26,420 nt of DNA from RGDT01 sp964630925 (GCA_964630925.1 CAZVZK010000144.1:1-26420), one strand, 5' to 3'. Numbered from the stretch's first letter, positions 1 to 7,808 are shown. Notes: generated by a model from the sequence alone, not told the origin. Numbers and translations are program-made.

Positions 1-1632
1 CGTCACGTTCACCATGACCTCCTCCGTCGCCGCCACCACCTCGCACACCGTCCGCATCGCCGTCTCGGTCTTCGGCTGGTAGGTCGTCACGTTGACCATG
101 ACCTCCTCGGCCGAGGGCACGCACTCGGTGACGGCCCGCGTGCCGGTCCGGGCGACGGTCTGGTAGCGCGTCACATTGACCATGACCTCCTCGGTGGAGG
201 GCACGCACTCGGTGACCGCCCGCGTACCCTGGCGGGTGACGTTCTGGTAGGTCGTCACCATCGCCTCGTACTCCTCGGTCTGCGGGACGACCTCGCACAC
301 CTTCTGCACGCCCTGGCGGGCCACGGTCTGATACCGCGTCACGTTGACCATCACGTCCTCGTTGGAGGGGACGGTCTCACAGACGGCCCGCACGCCCTCG
401 CGGGCCACCGACTGGTAGCGCGTCACGTTGTGGACGAACTCCTCGACGGTGGGGACGCACTCGGTGACCGTCCGCGTGCCCTGGCGGGCCACGGTCTGGT
501 AGCGGGTGACGTTGACCGTCTGCTCGACCTGCGAGGCGACGGCCTCGCAGACGGTGCGGGTGCCGGCCTGCGTCTGGACCTGGTAGGTCGTGACCGGCAC
601 GTCCACCTCGCGGGTGGCCGTCTGCTGGCGGTTCACGGTGCGGGTGAAGGTCTGCGGCTCGCACACCGTCTTGCACACGGTCCGCATCTCACCCGTGCAG
701 GGGTCGCACTCCTGGACCTGGACCTGGCGGCTGACGTTGGCGGTGTAGGTCTCGGTAACCGGGACGCAGACGGTGTAGGTCTGGGTCTGGCGCTGCACCG
801 TCGTGACGGGGACCGACACGTTGTAGGTGTACGGGACCTGCTTCGCGACGGTGTTGTACACCGTGCGGACCTGGCGCTCGGCGACGGTGACTGGGACGGT
901 CTCATTCCAGGTGTACGGCACCTGGCGGGTGACCATGCGGTTGACCGTGCGGGTGCCCTTCTCGGCCACGGTGACGGGCACCACCTCGGTGTACGTGTAA
1001 GGCACCTGCTTCGTCACGGTGCGGTACACCGTGCGGGTCTGCTTCTCGGCCACGGTGACGGGCACGACCTCGTTGTACGTGTAAGGCACCTCCCTGGTGA
1101 CGGTGCGGTACACCGTGCGGGTGGCCTTCTGCGGCGCCGTCGAGGCGACGCACTCGACGTAGGTGTAGGGCACCTGCTTCGTCACGGTGTTGTACACCGT
1201 GCGGGTCTGCTTCTCGGCCACGGTCACCGGCACGACCTCGTGGTAGGTGTAGGGGACCTGCCTGGTCACGTTGTTGTACACCGTGCGGGTCTGCTTCTGC
1301 GGGGCCGTCACGGGCACGTGGACGGTGTAGGTGTGGGGGACCTGCTTCGTCACGGTGCGGTAGACTGTGCGCTGCTGCTTCTCCGCGACGGTGACGGGCA
1401 CCATCTCGGTGTAGGTGAACGGCTCGGAGACCTCCCGGGTGACCAGGCGGCTGACGGTGCGGTTGACGGTGCGGGTGCGGACCTCGCTGCGGTAGCCGGT
1501 CATCACCTGATCCACATACGATACGCCACAGTCGTCGCCCGTGGGGGCCGCGCCGCCGTGGTCCGCCGACGCGGACGAAACCGCACTGGCAACCACTGCC
1601 AGGGCGAGAACGCCCTTGAACAGTCTGGACAT
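1..1632 (-). CDS. YTV-repeat exported cell-surface protein, 3' end beyond window
   Basis: The reading frame is open from an ATG at 1632 to the left window edge, giving 544 codons without a stop, so the C-terminus is missing. GAGG lies 7 bases before the ATG. An N-terminal signal peptide (MSRLFKGVLALAVVASA...) is followed by eight units of about 27 residues with the beat 'TVYRTVTKQVPYTY..VVPVT'. A cysteine motif CDPCTGEMRTVCK comes next, then at least seven units of a second repeat type (VNVTRYQTVARQGTRTV.E.VPS.EE). This matches the planctomycete YTV repeat family (Pfam YTV), which has been proposed to belong to proteinaceous cell-wall or surface proteins. That role is family knowledge and is not visible here. 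The next gene (1919-3298) is a close paralogue with only five units of the first type. The repeats are modular at DNA level, so unit number probably varies between strains. Confidence 0.85.
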   Translation of the reverse strand, partial: MSRLFKGVLALAVVASAVSSASADHGGAAPTGDDCGVSYVDQVMTGYRSEVRTRTVNRTVSRLVTREVSEPFTYTEMVPVTVAEKQQRTVYRTVTKQVPHTYTVHVPVTAPQKQTRTVYNNVTRQVPYTYHEVVPVTVAEKQTRTVYNTVTKQVPYTYVECVASTAPQKATRTVYRTVTREVPYTYNEVVPVTVAEKQTRTVYRTVTKQVPYTYTEVVPVTVAEKGTRTVNRMVTRQVPYTWNETVPVTVAERQVRTVYNTVAKQVPYTYNVSVPVTTVQRQTQTYTVCVPVTETYTANVSRQVQVQECDPCTGEMRTVCKTVCEPQTFTRTVNRQQTATREVDVPVTTYQVQTQAGTRTVCEAVASQVEQTVNVTRYQTVARQGTRTVTECVPTVEEFVHNVTRYQSVAREGVRAVCETVPSNEDVMVNVTRYQTVARQGVQKVCEVVPQTEEYEAMVTTYQNVTRQGTRAVTECVPSTEEVMVNVTRYQTVARTGTRAVTECVPSAEEVMVNVTTYQPKTETAMRTVCEVVAATEEVMVNVT

Positions 1633-1653
1633 GATCGAGCCTCGTAATTCCTT

Positions 1654-1670
1654 GTTCCGGCCGCCGGAAC
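1654..1670 (-). other. Small hairpin in the leader of the first YTV gene
   Basis: GTTCCGG and CCGGAAC form a perfect 7-base stem around a 3-base loop, 21 bases upstream of the ATG at 1632. It would lie in the 5' untranslated RNA. Its role is unknown; it may affect mRNA stability or translation. The rest of the spacer (1671-1863) shows no convincing promoter. Confidence 0.3.
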
Positions 1671-1863
1671 CATCCCGGGTGGGCCGCCGCTGATTTAAGC
1701 CCATCCGGCGCGAGCAAACTACCCATCTTGACCACTTCTCGCAGGTTACCCCACCCGGCACGCCTCTCCAGCCGTTACGACCCACGCCGCCGGCAAATCC
1801 CGCCACGGATTCGGGCTCCAATGTCGGGCATCCGTTTGCGCAGATTGCGAAGGGTGTATGAAG

Positions 1864-1896
1864 ACGGCCCGCGCCTCGGTGCGAGGCGCGGGCCGT
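1864..1896 (-). terminator. Strong hairpin after the second YTV gene
   Basis: A perfect 14-base GC-rich stem (1864-1877 with 1883-1896) closes a 5-base loop and starts 22 bases beyond the stop codon of the gene at 1919-3298. There is no clear run of T after it on the minus strand, so it may act with Rho or stabilise the 3' end instead of being a classic intrinsic terminator. It separates the two YTV paralogues into independent transcripts. Confidence 0.6.
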
Positions 1897-1918
1897 GCAA
1901 GGGGGTCGGGGATGGGCT

Positions 1919-3298
1919 TTACTTGTGGCCACGCTTGCCGAACAGGCCGCCGAACAGGCCGCCGCGGCCCGAGCCGCCCGTGCCGGCGTCGTAGCCGGCC
2001 GCCGTGGCGGTGCCGACGGCGACGCGGACCGTGTACTGGTAGGGGACCTGCTCGGTGTAGGTCTCCGTGGCCGGCACGACCTCGGTCACCGTCTCGCAGA
2101 CGAGGCGGGTGCGGGTCGCGGTGCGCGTGACGGCCTGGCAGCGCGTCACGTTCACCATGACCTCCTCCGTCGCCGCCACCACCTCGCACACCGTCCGCGT
2201 GCCCTGGCGGGCCACCGTCTGGTAGCGCGTCACGTTGACCGTGACCTCCTCGGTGGAGGGGACGCACTCGGTGACGGCCCGCGTGCCGGTCCGGGTGACG
2301 TTCTGGTAGGAGACGACGTTGGCGGTGTACTCCTCGACGGAGGGGACGTACTCGCAGACGGTGCGGGTGCCCTGACGGGCGACCGCCTGGAGGCGCGTGA
2401 CGTTGACGACCTGCTCGACCTGCGAGGGGACGATCTCGCAGACGGTGCGGGTGGCGTTGCGCGTCTGGAGCTGGAAGGTGGTGACGGGCACGTCCACCTC
2501 GCGGGTCACGGTCTGGAGGCGGTTCACCGTGCGGGTGAAGGTCTGCGGCTCGCAGACGACCTTGCACACGGTGCGCATCTCACCCGTGCAGGGGTCGCAC
2601 TCGGCCACGCGGACCTTGCGGCGGACCTCGGCGGTGTACGTCTCCGTCACCGGGACGCAGACGGTGAAGGCCCGCGTCTGCCGCTGCACCGTCGTCACGG
2701 GGACCTTCTCGACCCAGGTGTACGGCACCTGCTTCTCCACCCTGTTGTAGACGGTGCGGAGCTGCTTCTCGGGGGCGGTGACGGGGACATACTCCGTCCA
2801 GGTGTGGGGCACCTGCTTCGTGACGGGGCGGTACACCGTTCGGGTGGCCTTCTGCGGCGTGGTGACGCACACGGTCTCGACCCACGAGTACGGCACCACC
2901 TTCGTGACGTGGCTGTACACGGTGCGCGTCTGCTTCTCGGGCGCCGTGACGGCGACGACCTCGTTGTAGGCGTACGGCACCTGCTTCATCACGGTGCGGT
3001 ACACGGTGCGCTGCTGCTTCTCCGCGACGGTGACCGGGACCATCTCGGTGTACGTGAATGGCTCCGAGACTTCCTTCGTGACAAGGCGGGTCACGGTGCG
3101 GTTGACGGTGCGGGTGCGGACCTCGCAGCGGTAACCCGTCATCACCTGATCGACGTAGGCCACGCCATCGGCGCCGCAGTCGCCGGCGTGGGCAGCGGGG
3201 GGCCCACCGGTGGCAGCCGACTTCCCACCGTGTCCGCCGGCGGAGGAGGCCAGGATGGCGACGGCGGCCAGGGTGGCCGCGAGCTTCAACATCTTCAT
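1919..3298 (-). CDS. YTV-repeat exported cell-surface protein (complete paralogue)
   Basis: This encodes 459 residues. The start at 3298 (MKMLKLAATLAAVAILASSA) is preferred over the longer reading frame to 3352, because it begins directly at a signal peptide and has GAGG 10 bases upstream. The order is signal peptide, a short Gly/Ala-rich linker, a conserved entry segment (YVDQVMTGYR.EVRTRTVNRTV), five units of the 'VPVT..EKQ.RTVY..V.KQVPY' repeat, the cysteine motif CDPCTGEMRTVCK, and about five units of the 'VNVTRYQTVARQGTRTV' repeat. A Gly-rich tail ends in GLFGGLFGKRGHK. It belongs to the planctomycete YTV family, thought to be part of the surface or cell-wall layer. It is nearly identical in architecture to the truncated neighbour at 1-1632 and shares a 55-base exact stretch with it. 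The many V/T/Y residues predict beta structure. Confidence 0.85.
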   Translation of the reverse strand: MKMLKLAATLAAVAILASSAGGHGGKSAATGGPPAAHAGDCGADGVAYVDQVMTGYRCEVRTRTVNRTVTRLVTKEVSEPFTYTEMVPVTVAEKQQRTVYRTVMKQVPYAYNEVVAVTAPEKQTRTVYSHVTKVVPYSWVETVCVTTPQKATRTVYRPVTKQVPHTWTEYVPVTAPEKQLRTVYNRVEKQVPYTWVEKVPVTTVQRQTRAFTVCVPVTETYTAEVRRKVRVAECDPCTGEMRTVCKVVCEPQTFTRTVNRLQTVTREVDVPVTTFQLQTRNATRTVCEIVPSQVEQVVNVTRLQAVARQGTRTVCEYVPSVEEYTANVVSYQNVTRTGTRAVTECVPSTEEVTVNVTRYQTVARQGTRTVCEVVAATEEVMVNVTRCQAVTRTATRTRLVCETVTEVVPATETYTEQVPYQYTVRVAVGTATAAGYDAGTGGSGRGGLFGGLFGKRGHK

Positions 3299-3460
3299 GG
3301 GGTCGAGACCTCGATCATGGGAAGAATCCGGCTCCGGGAGAGCCCGCCTCAAGGCGAGTTACCGATGCCATGCAAATCAGCCACCCGATTCGCCCAGAGA
3401 TCGTAGCTTGCCCCCTCGGCGTACCCATCAGAGTCGGAATAATCGTTACAGCCGGAATGG

Positions 3461-4360
3461 TCAGGGCGCCGGGCGCGGGCGGACCGTGGTTGTCTCGACG
3501 CGCTCGCCGTACACCACGCCGGGCTCGCGGGCCTTGCGGACGGCGGGGCGGTACAGCGTCTCGCGGACGGTGATCAGCTCCACGCGCGGGACGTACTCGA
3601 CGACCTCGCGCTCCACCTCGCGCCACTCGGGGCGGTACTCGGCCTCGCGCACCTTCACACGCTCCACGCGGGCGACGTACTCCACCTCCTCCACCTCGCG
3701 CACCTCCTCGCGGTAGCGCGTCTCGCGAGCGCGGATCAGCTCGACCCCGGACTCGTAGCGTTTCTCCGCCGGCAGCAGGCGTGTCTCCAGGGTGTACTCC
3801 TTCTCGCGCGTCTTGACGGCCTCGACGCGGGGGACGTGCTCGCGGAGCTGGCGGACCTCGTCCCACCGGCGGACGGTCCAGCCGGCGACCTTGCCCTTCT
3901 CGACGGTGGGGAGGGTTTCGATGATGTGGACGTCCGCGATGAGCGGCTCCTGGCGGTAGACGACACGCGGCTCGACGCGCTCGGCGTCGCGGGCGATGTA
4001 GACCGGACGCGGCTCCCTCATGGCCTCGCGCTCGGGGCGGTAGACGACGGCGGGGGTGAGGGATTCCTCCTGGCGGGCGACGAGGACGACGCGCGGCACC
4101 TTGCGCGTCTCGCGGCGGTACACGACGCGCTCCTCCTCGCGCTCGACGGGGACGCGGACGTACACCGTCCGCCACTCCTTGATCTTGCGCGTCTCGCGGC
4201 GGTAGACGAGCCGCGGCTCCTGGCGCTCCTCCGTGTACGGCTCCCACAGGGCCTTGTCCTTCTCCTCCTCGACCTGGCGCGGGATGAGGAAGCGCTGGAC
4301 GGCGGGCGGCTGGGCGGAGGCGATGGCGGCGGTCAGGGCGAGGAGGAGCAGGGTACGCAT
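3461..4360 (-). CDS. Exported highly charged repeat protein (YTV-like periodicity)
   Basis: This encodes 299 residues from the ATG at 4360. GGAGAG stands 5 bases before that start, and a signal peptide follows at once (MRTLLLLALTAAIASA). The alternative upstream start at 4417 would bury the signal peptide. The mature protein is very rich in Arg, Glu and Val. It repeats elements such as 'VVYRRETRKVPRVV' and 'VEYV.RVE.VKVRE..YRPE' about every 22-28 residues. No catalytic motif is visible. The spacing and the 'V.YR.E' beat resemble the two YTV proteins next door, but the Thr/Val faces are replaced by salt-bridge-rich Glu/Arg faces. I infer a structural exported protein, possibly a partner of the YTV proteins. 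It is unlikely to be an enzyme. All three genes lie on the same strand, and the 162-base gap to the next gene leaves room for a separate promoter. Confidence 0.7.
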   Translation of the reverse strand: MRTLLLLALTAAIASAQPPAVQRFLIPRQVEEEKDKALWEPYTEERQEPRLVYRRETRKIKEWRTVYVRVPVEREEERVVYRRETRKVPRVVLVARQEESLTPAVVYRPEREAMREPRPVYIARDAERVEPRVVYRQEPLIADVHIIETLPTVEKGKVAGWTVRRWDEVRQLREHVPRVEAVKTREKEYTLETRLLPAEKRYESGVELIRARETRYREEVREVEEVEYVARVERVKVREAEYRPEWREVEREVVEYVPRVELITVRETLYRPAVRKAREPGVVYGERVETTTVRPRPAP

Positions 4361-4485
4361 GGCGTCTCTCCGGGGACGGATCGCCCTATTGGACGCGAGG
4401 GCGCCGGCACATTCCACCCAGCCCGCCCCGGCGGGCCAGATTCGCCGCTCGCCGCGGGCGGCGTGATCGCTATAACCGCGAGATC

Positions 4486-4611
4486 AGGCCTTCTGCGGGT
4501 GGCCGGGGTCGGCTTTGAGACCCCGGCGCGGGCACGTGGCTGAGCGTGGCGGCCTCCGAGGTGTCAGAACCGGGGTCTCAAAGCCGACCCCGGCCACCCG
4601 GCAGAAGGCCT
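4486..4611. repeat. Nested inverted repeat upstream of the aldolase gene
   Basis: Arms 4486-4526 (41 bases) and 4570-4611 (42 bases) are reverse complements with a single one-base bulge. They are separated by 43 bases and both outer ends read AGGCCT. Each arm also contains its own hairpin, CCGGGGTC and GACCCCGG around an 8-base loop, so the element can fold as one long stem or two short ones. It lies in the divergent gap between the minus-strand charged-repeat gene and the plus-strand aldolase. It stops 9 bases before the aldolase ribosome binding site. It could be a MITE-like element or a regulatory RNA structure. No target-site duplication is clear. Confidence 0.85.
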
Positions 4612-4629
4612 CCCTCGATGGAGGACGAC

Positions 4630-5511
4630 ATGGAGATACACGGCATCATCCCGCCGGTGGCGACGCCGATGCGGCCCGACGAGGAGCTGGACATCCCGCG
4701 GCTGAAGTGGTTCCTGGATCACCTGATCGGGAGCGGGGTGCACGGTGTGTTCGTGCTGGGGACGAACAGCGAGTTCTACGCCCTCGACGAGGCCGAGAAG
4801 CAGCGCGTCATCGCGGAGTCGGTCGCCCACGTCGGGCGGCGCGTGCCGGTGATGGCCGGCACCGGGGCGGAGACGACGCGCGAGGTGGTGCGGCTGACGC
4901 GGATGGCGGAGAAGGAGGGGGCCGACGCCGTGTCGGTCATCACGCCGTACTTCATCATGCCGAACCAGAACGAGCTGTTCGACCATTACCGGCGGATCGC
5001 GGAATCCACGTCGCTGCCGGTGCTGCTGTACAACAACCCCTCGACGTGCGGCGGGCTGTCGATCGCGCCGGACACGGTGGGGCGGCTGGCGGAGATCCCG
5101 AACATCCGCGGGGTGAAGGACAGCAGCGGCGACCTGCAGAACACGCAGGAGTACATCAAGGCGGTGCCCCCGACGTTCAGCGTGATGATGGGCCGCGACA
5201 CGCTGATCTACCCGTCGCTGGTGATGGGGACGCGGGGGTGCGTGCCGGCGACGGGGAACATCGCGCCGAGGCTGCTGGTCGAGATCTACGAGACGTTCCG
5301 GCGGGGGGACCACGCCGCGAGCAAGGCGGCGCAGCTGAGGCTGAACCCGCTGCGGCTGGCCCTGGGGCTGTGCACGCCGCCGGGGGCGGTGAAGGCGGCG
5401 CTGGAGCTGCTGGGTCTGGGGATCGGGCCGTGCCGTTCGCCGGTGTCGGGGCTCCTGCCGGAGCGGGTGGCGAAGATGAAGGCGGCGCTGGCGGCGGCGG
5501 GGCTGATGTGA
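4630..5511 (+). CDS. Dihydrodipicolinate synthase / N-acetylneuraminate lyase family aldolase
   Basis: This encodes 293 residues, the normal family length. The start at 4630 (MEIHGIIPPVATPM) is supported by GGAGG at 4620-4624. An upstream ATG at 4618 overlaps that site and is unlikely. The fold is a class I aldolase TIM barrel. The Schiff-base lysine is Lys163 in GVKDSSGD, the proton-relay tyrosine is Tyr134 in YNNPSTCG, and the substrate loop is GTNSEFYAL (44-52). True DapA has GTTGE and an arginine five residues after the tyrosine to bind the second carboxylate; here that position is Thr139. Lysine-pathway DHDPS activity is therefore doubtful. A 2-keto-3-deoxy sugar-acid aldolase or a related pyruvate-dependent lyase or dehydratase is more likely, and the exact substrate is unknown. 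It is the first of three plus-strand genes, but the 194-base gap after it argues against a strict operon. Confidence 0.85.
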   Translation: MEIHGIIPPVATPMRPDEELDIPRLKWFLDHLIGSGVHGVFVLGTNSEFYALDEAEKQRVIAESVAHVGRRVPVMAGTGAETTREVVRLTRMAEKEGADAVSVITPYFIMPNQNELFDHYRRIAESTSLPVLLYNNPSTCGGLSIAPDTVGRLAEIPNIRGVKDSSGDLQNTQEYIKAVPPTFSVMMGRDTLIYPSLVMGTRGCVPATGNIAPRLLVEIYETFRRGDHAASKAAQLRLNPLRLALGLCTPPGAVKAALELLGLGIGPCRSPVSGLLPERVAKMKAALAAAGLM

Positions 5512-5578
5512 GCCGGGCATGTGGCGCGGCGTCAGCCCGCCGGTGAGCCCCCGCCGGCCCGGACGCCGGCAATTGGCC

Positions 5579-5606
5579 TTGTTCCTCCCCGGCGTCCCGG
5601 TATCCT
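5579..5606 (+). promoter_or_regulatory. Possible sigma70-type promoter for the PEP-CTERM gene
   Basis: TTGTTC at 5579-5584 and TATCCT at 5601-5606 are 16 bases apart, about 100 bases before the start at 5706. The match is modest, and planctomycete promoters are poorly defined, so this is a tentative call. Confidence 0.25.
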
Positions 5607-5705
5607 TGAGCCGGCTAATGCTGTCGGCCACCCCGCCATTTGGCCCGGCCGCCTCGGAGGCGGTCCGGTCGTCTGGGGTGCCGGCCGAGTATGGAGACTC
5701 ACAAC

Positions 5706-6287
5706 ATGCGCATCGCGAACCGGACGGCGACCCTGTGCGTTCTGGCCTTCATGGCTCTGACCGCCGCGCCGTCGTTGTCCCAAGCCGGCCCCGTCGCCGT
5801 GGGCGGCGGCTGGATGCCGTTCAACTGGAACAGCGCCGTCGGCGCCAACCAGACCGACACGCCCTTCACGTTCACCACCGCCACGTCCGTCACCCTCGAC
5901 GTCACCGACGCCTTCGGCTCCGGTGACCGCTTCGAGGTGTTCAACTTCGGCGCCTCCCTGGGCGTCACCTCGCAGGTGAATGGCCCGCAGCCCGTCATCG
6001 CCCTCGACGGCGACACCGCCTGGGGGCTGCTCAACTACAGCAAGGGCACCTGGACCCTCGGGCCGGGCACCTACTCCCTGACGTTCCAGGTCACCCAGGT
6101 GGCCGCCGGCGTGCCGGACGGCACGCCGAGCCAGGCGTTCTTCCGCGTCAGCGACGGCCCGATCCTCGCCGAGGTCCCCGAGCCCGGCACGATGGCCCTG
6201 GCCGCACTCGGCGGCCTCGCCCTGGCCTTCGGCCGCGTCCGCCGCGGCCGCGGCCCGGCCAAGGAAGAACCGGCCCCCGCCGTCTGA
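5706..6287 (+). CDS. PEP-CTERM sorting-domain secreted protein
   Basis: This encodes 193 residues from the ATG at 5706, with GGAG 9 bases upstream. An in-frame ATG at 5691 is possible but has a worse ribosome site. A signal peptide (MRIANRTATLCVLAFMALTAAPSLSQA) is followed by a roughly 130-residue beta-rich domain. It contains 'FTFTTATSVTLDVTDAF.SGDRFEVF', typical of extracellular adhesion-like sandwich domains. The C-terminus carries a sorting signal: VPEPGT, a hydrophobic stretch (MALAALGGLALAF) and an Arg-rich tail (GRVRRGRG). Known PEP-CTERM proteins are processed by an exosortase at the membrane; no exosortase is encoded in this window. The substrate or ligand is unknown. A GC-rich hairpin 33 bases downstream ends the gene. 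Confidence 0.8.
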   Translation: MRIANRTATLCVLAFMALTAAPSLSQAGPVAVGGGWMPFNWNSAVGANQTDTPFTFTTATSVTLDVTDAFGSGDRFEVFNFGASLGVTSQVNGPQPVIALDGDTAWGLLNYSKGTWTLGPGTYSLTFQVTQVAAGVPDGTPSQAFFRVSDGPILAEVPEPGTMALAALGGLALAFGRVRRGRGPAKEEPAPAV

Positions 6288-6320
6288 CGCGGGCCACACC
6301 GTCAACCACCTCCCAAGAGC

Positions 6321-6355
6321 GGCGGGCCGGGGCACACCCCCGGCCCGCCCCGTTT
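6321..6355 (+). terminator. Intrinsic terminator after the PEP-CTERM gene
   Basis: A perfect 12-base GC stem (6321-6332 with 6338-6349) closes a CACAC loop and is followed by CCCG then TTT. It sits 33 bases past the stop at 6287 and separates this gene from hom. Confidence 0.65.
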
Positions 6356-6367
6356 CCCTGGCCGGGG

Positions 6368-6450
6368 AGGAGTGCAAAGTGCAGAATGCAGAGTGCGGAG
6401 CGAAAACCGGCAGCCGGCTGTTCACTCTGCGCTCTGAACTCTGCACTCCT
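6368..6450. mobile_element. MITE-like inverted-repeat element before hom
   Basis: The ends AGGAGTGCA and TGCACTCCT are perfect inverted repeats. The arms 6368-6395 and 6423-6450 match at 24 of 28 positions around a 27-base centre that itself holds CCGGC/GCCGG. The element is flanked on both sides by CGGGG (6363-6367 and 6451-6455), consistent with a 5-base target duplication. It has no coding capacity. The 'GTGCAGAGTGCAGA' character suggests a dispersed repeat family. It ends only 11 bases before the hom start codon, so it forms the hom leader RNA. Confidence 0.6.
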
Positions 6451-6461
6451 CGGGGTCGGCG

Positions 6462-7760
6462 ATGGAACCTTTGGGCATCGGACTGATCGGCTGCGGCACC
6501 GTGGGCGGCGGCGTCGCCCGCCTGCTGCTCGAGGAGCCCAGACGCCTCGCCGCCCGCGCCGGGCGGCCACTCCAGCTCCGCCGCGTCGTCGTCCGCGACG
6601 TGAACAAGCCCCGCGCCGCCCCCGTCCCCCGCGACCTCTTCTCCACCGACCTCGACGCCATCCTCCGCGACCCCGCCATCCAGGTCGCCGTCGAGCTGGT
6701 CGGCGGCACCGAGTGGTCGCGCGAGGCCGTCCTCCGCCTCCTCGCCGCCGGCAAGGACGTCGTCACCGCCAACAAGGCCCTCCTCGCCACCCACGGCGTC
6801 GAGGTCTTCACCGCCGCCCGCCGCCACGGCCGCGCCATCGCCTTCGAGGCCGCCGTCGCCGGCGGCGTCCCCATCATCGCCGCCCTCACCCAGTCCCTCG
6901 CCGCCAACCAGCTCCTCGCCCTCCAGGGCATCCTCAACGGCACGTCCAACTTCATCCTCACCAGCATGGCCGAGAGCGGCCTCACCTATGCCCAGGCCCT
7001 CGCCGAGGCCCAGCGCCAGGGGTTCGCCGAGGCCGACCCCACCCTCGACGTGGACGGCACCGACGCCGCCCACAAGCTCGCCATCCTGGCACAGATCGCC
7101 TTCGGCGTCGACGTGCCCCTGTCCGCCATCGCCCGCCGCGGCATCACCGGCGTCGAGCCCATCGACATCCGCTACGCCGGCGAGCTGGGCTACACCATCA
7201 AGCTCCTCGCCGAGACCTGGCTCGGCGAAGGCATGCTCGCCCTGCACGTCTCCCCCGTCCTCCTGCGCCGGCACACGCCCCTCGCCCAGGTCCGCGGCGC
7301 CTACAACGCCGTCTCCGTCACCGGCGACGCCGTCGGCGACACCCTGTACTACGGCAAGGGCGCCGGCCAGATGCCCACCGCCAGCGCCGTCACGGCGGAC
7401 ATCATCGACCTGGCCATCGGACGCTCGCAGCGCACCTTCCAGACCCTCCGCCTCTGGTCCGAGAACGGCCCACGCCTCAAGATCCGCCCCCCGGCCACCA
7501 TGCGCTCGCGCTTCTACTTCCGCGCCCTCGTCGACGACCGGCCCGGCGTCCTGGCCGAGGTGTGCGGCGTGCTGGCCGCCAACGACGTGAGCATCACCAG
7601 CGTGATCCAGCACGAGGCGCCCGAGCAGCCCTGCCAGCGCGTCCAGCTCGTCATCATGACCCACACCGCCACCACGGGCGCCTTCCGCACCGCCGTGGAC
7701 CGCATCGGCCAACTGCCCTCCGTCGGCGGGCCGCCGGTCTACTACCCCGTCGAGGACTGA
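6462..7760 (+). CDS. hom: Homoserine dehydrogenase
   Basis: This encodes 432 residues of the monofunctional type with a C-terminal ACT domain. It reduces L-aspartate 4-semialdehyde to L-homoserine with NAD(P)H, at the branch to threonine and methionine. The dinucleotide-binding loop is GLIGCGTVGGG (residues 7-17). Lys105 lies in TANKALL. The family signature runs across 'AEADPTLDVDGTDAAHKL' near 189-206 and contains the catalytic Lys205. An ACT domain (about 351-423; FYFRALVDDRPGVLAEVCGV) implies feedback control, usually by threonine. The start at 6462 is fixed by the dinucleotide fold; only a weak GGGG stands before it, because an 83-base inverted-repeat element ends 11 bases upstream. The gene is transcribed toward the convergent beta-propeller gene, with a perfect palindrome between them. 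Other aspartate-pathway genes are not adjacent. Confidence 0.97.
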   Translation: MEPLGIGLIGCGTVGGGVARLLLEEPRRLAARAGRPLQLRRVVVRDVNKPRAAPVPRDLFSTDLDAILRDPAIQVAVELVGGTEWSREAVLRLLAAGKDVVTANKALLATHGVEVFTAARRHGRAIAFEAAVAGGVPIIAALTQSLAANQLLALQGILNGTSNFILTSMAESGLTYAQALAEAQRQGFAEADPTLDVDGTDAAHKLAILAQIAFGVDVPLSAIARRGITGVEPIDIRYAGELGYTIKLLAETWLGEGMLALHVSPVLLRRHTPLAQVRGAYNAVSVTGDAVGDTLYYGKGAGQMPTASAVTADIIDLAIGRSQRTFQTLRLWSENGPRLKIRPPATMRSRFYFRALVDDRPGVLAEVCGVLAANDVSITSVIQHEAPEQPCQRVQLVIMTHTATTGAFRTAVDRIGQLPSVGGPPVYYPVED

Positions 7761-7782
7761 TCCCCCGGCCCGAACGACTTAC

Positions 7783-7808
7783 GGGAGGGCGAGGCGCCTC
7801 GCCCTCCC
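7783..7808. terminator. Bidirectional terminator palindrome between convergent genes
   Basis: A perfect 26-base palindrome (13-base arms, GGGAGGGCGAGGC and its complement) folds as an 11-base stem with a 4-base loop. It lies between the hom stop (7760) and the stop of the minus-strand gene at 7830. Its symmetry means it can serve both strands. There is no T-run, so Rho may be involved. Confidence 0.65.

Noticed and set aside
430..1647. A 405-residue plus-strand frame with regular His/Gly/Leu repeats
   Set aside because: It is the antisense image of the YTV repeats. The repetition comes from the minus-strand gene.
1..3298. Regular repeats of about 80 bases that could suggest a CRISPR or satellite array
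   Set aside because: The period is a multiple of three, and the units encode conserved YTV protein repeats after signal peptides.
5532..7712. A 726-residue minus-strand frame opposite the PEP-CTERM gene and hom
   Set aside because: Gly/Asp/Val-rich composition with no motifs, antisense to homoserine dehydrogenase.
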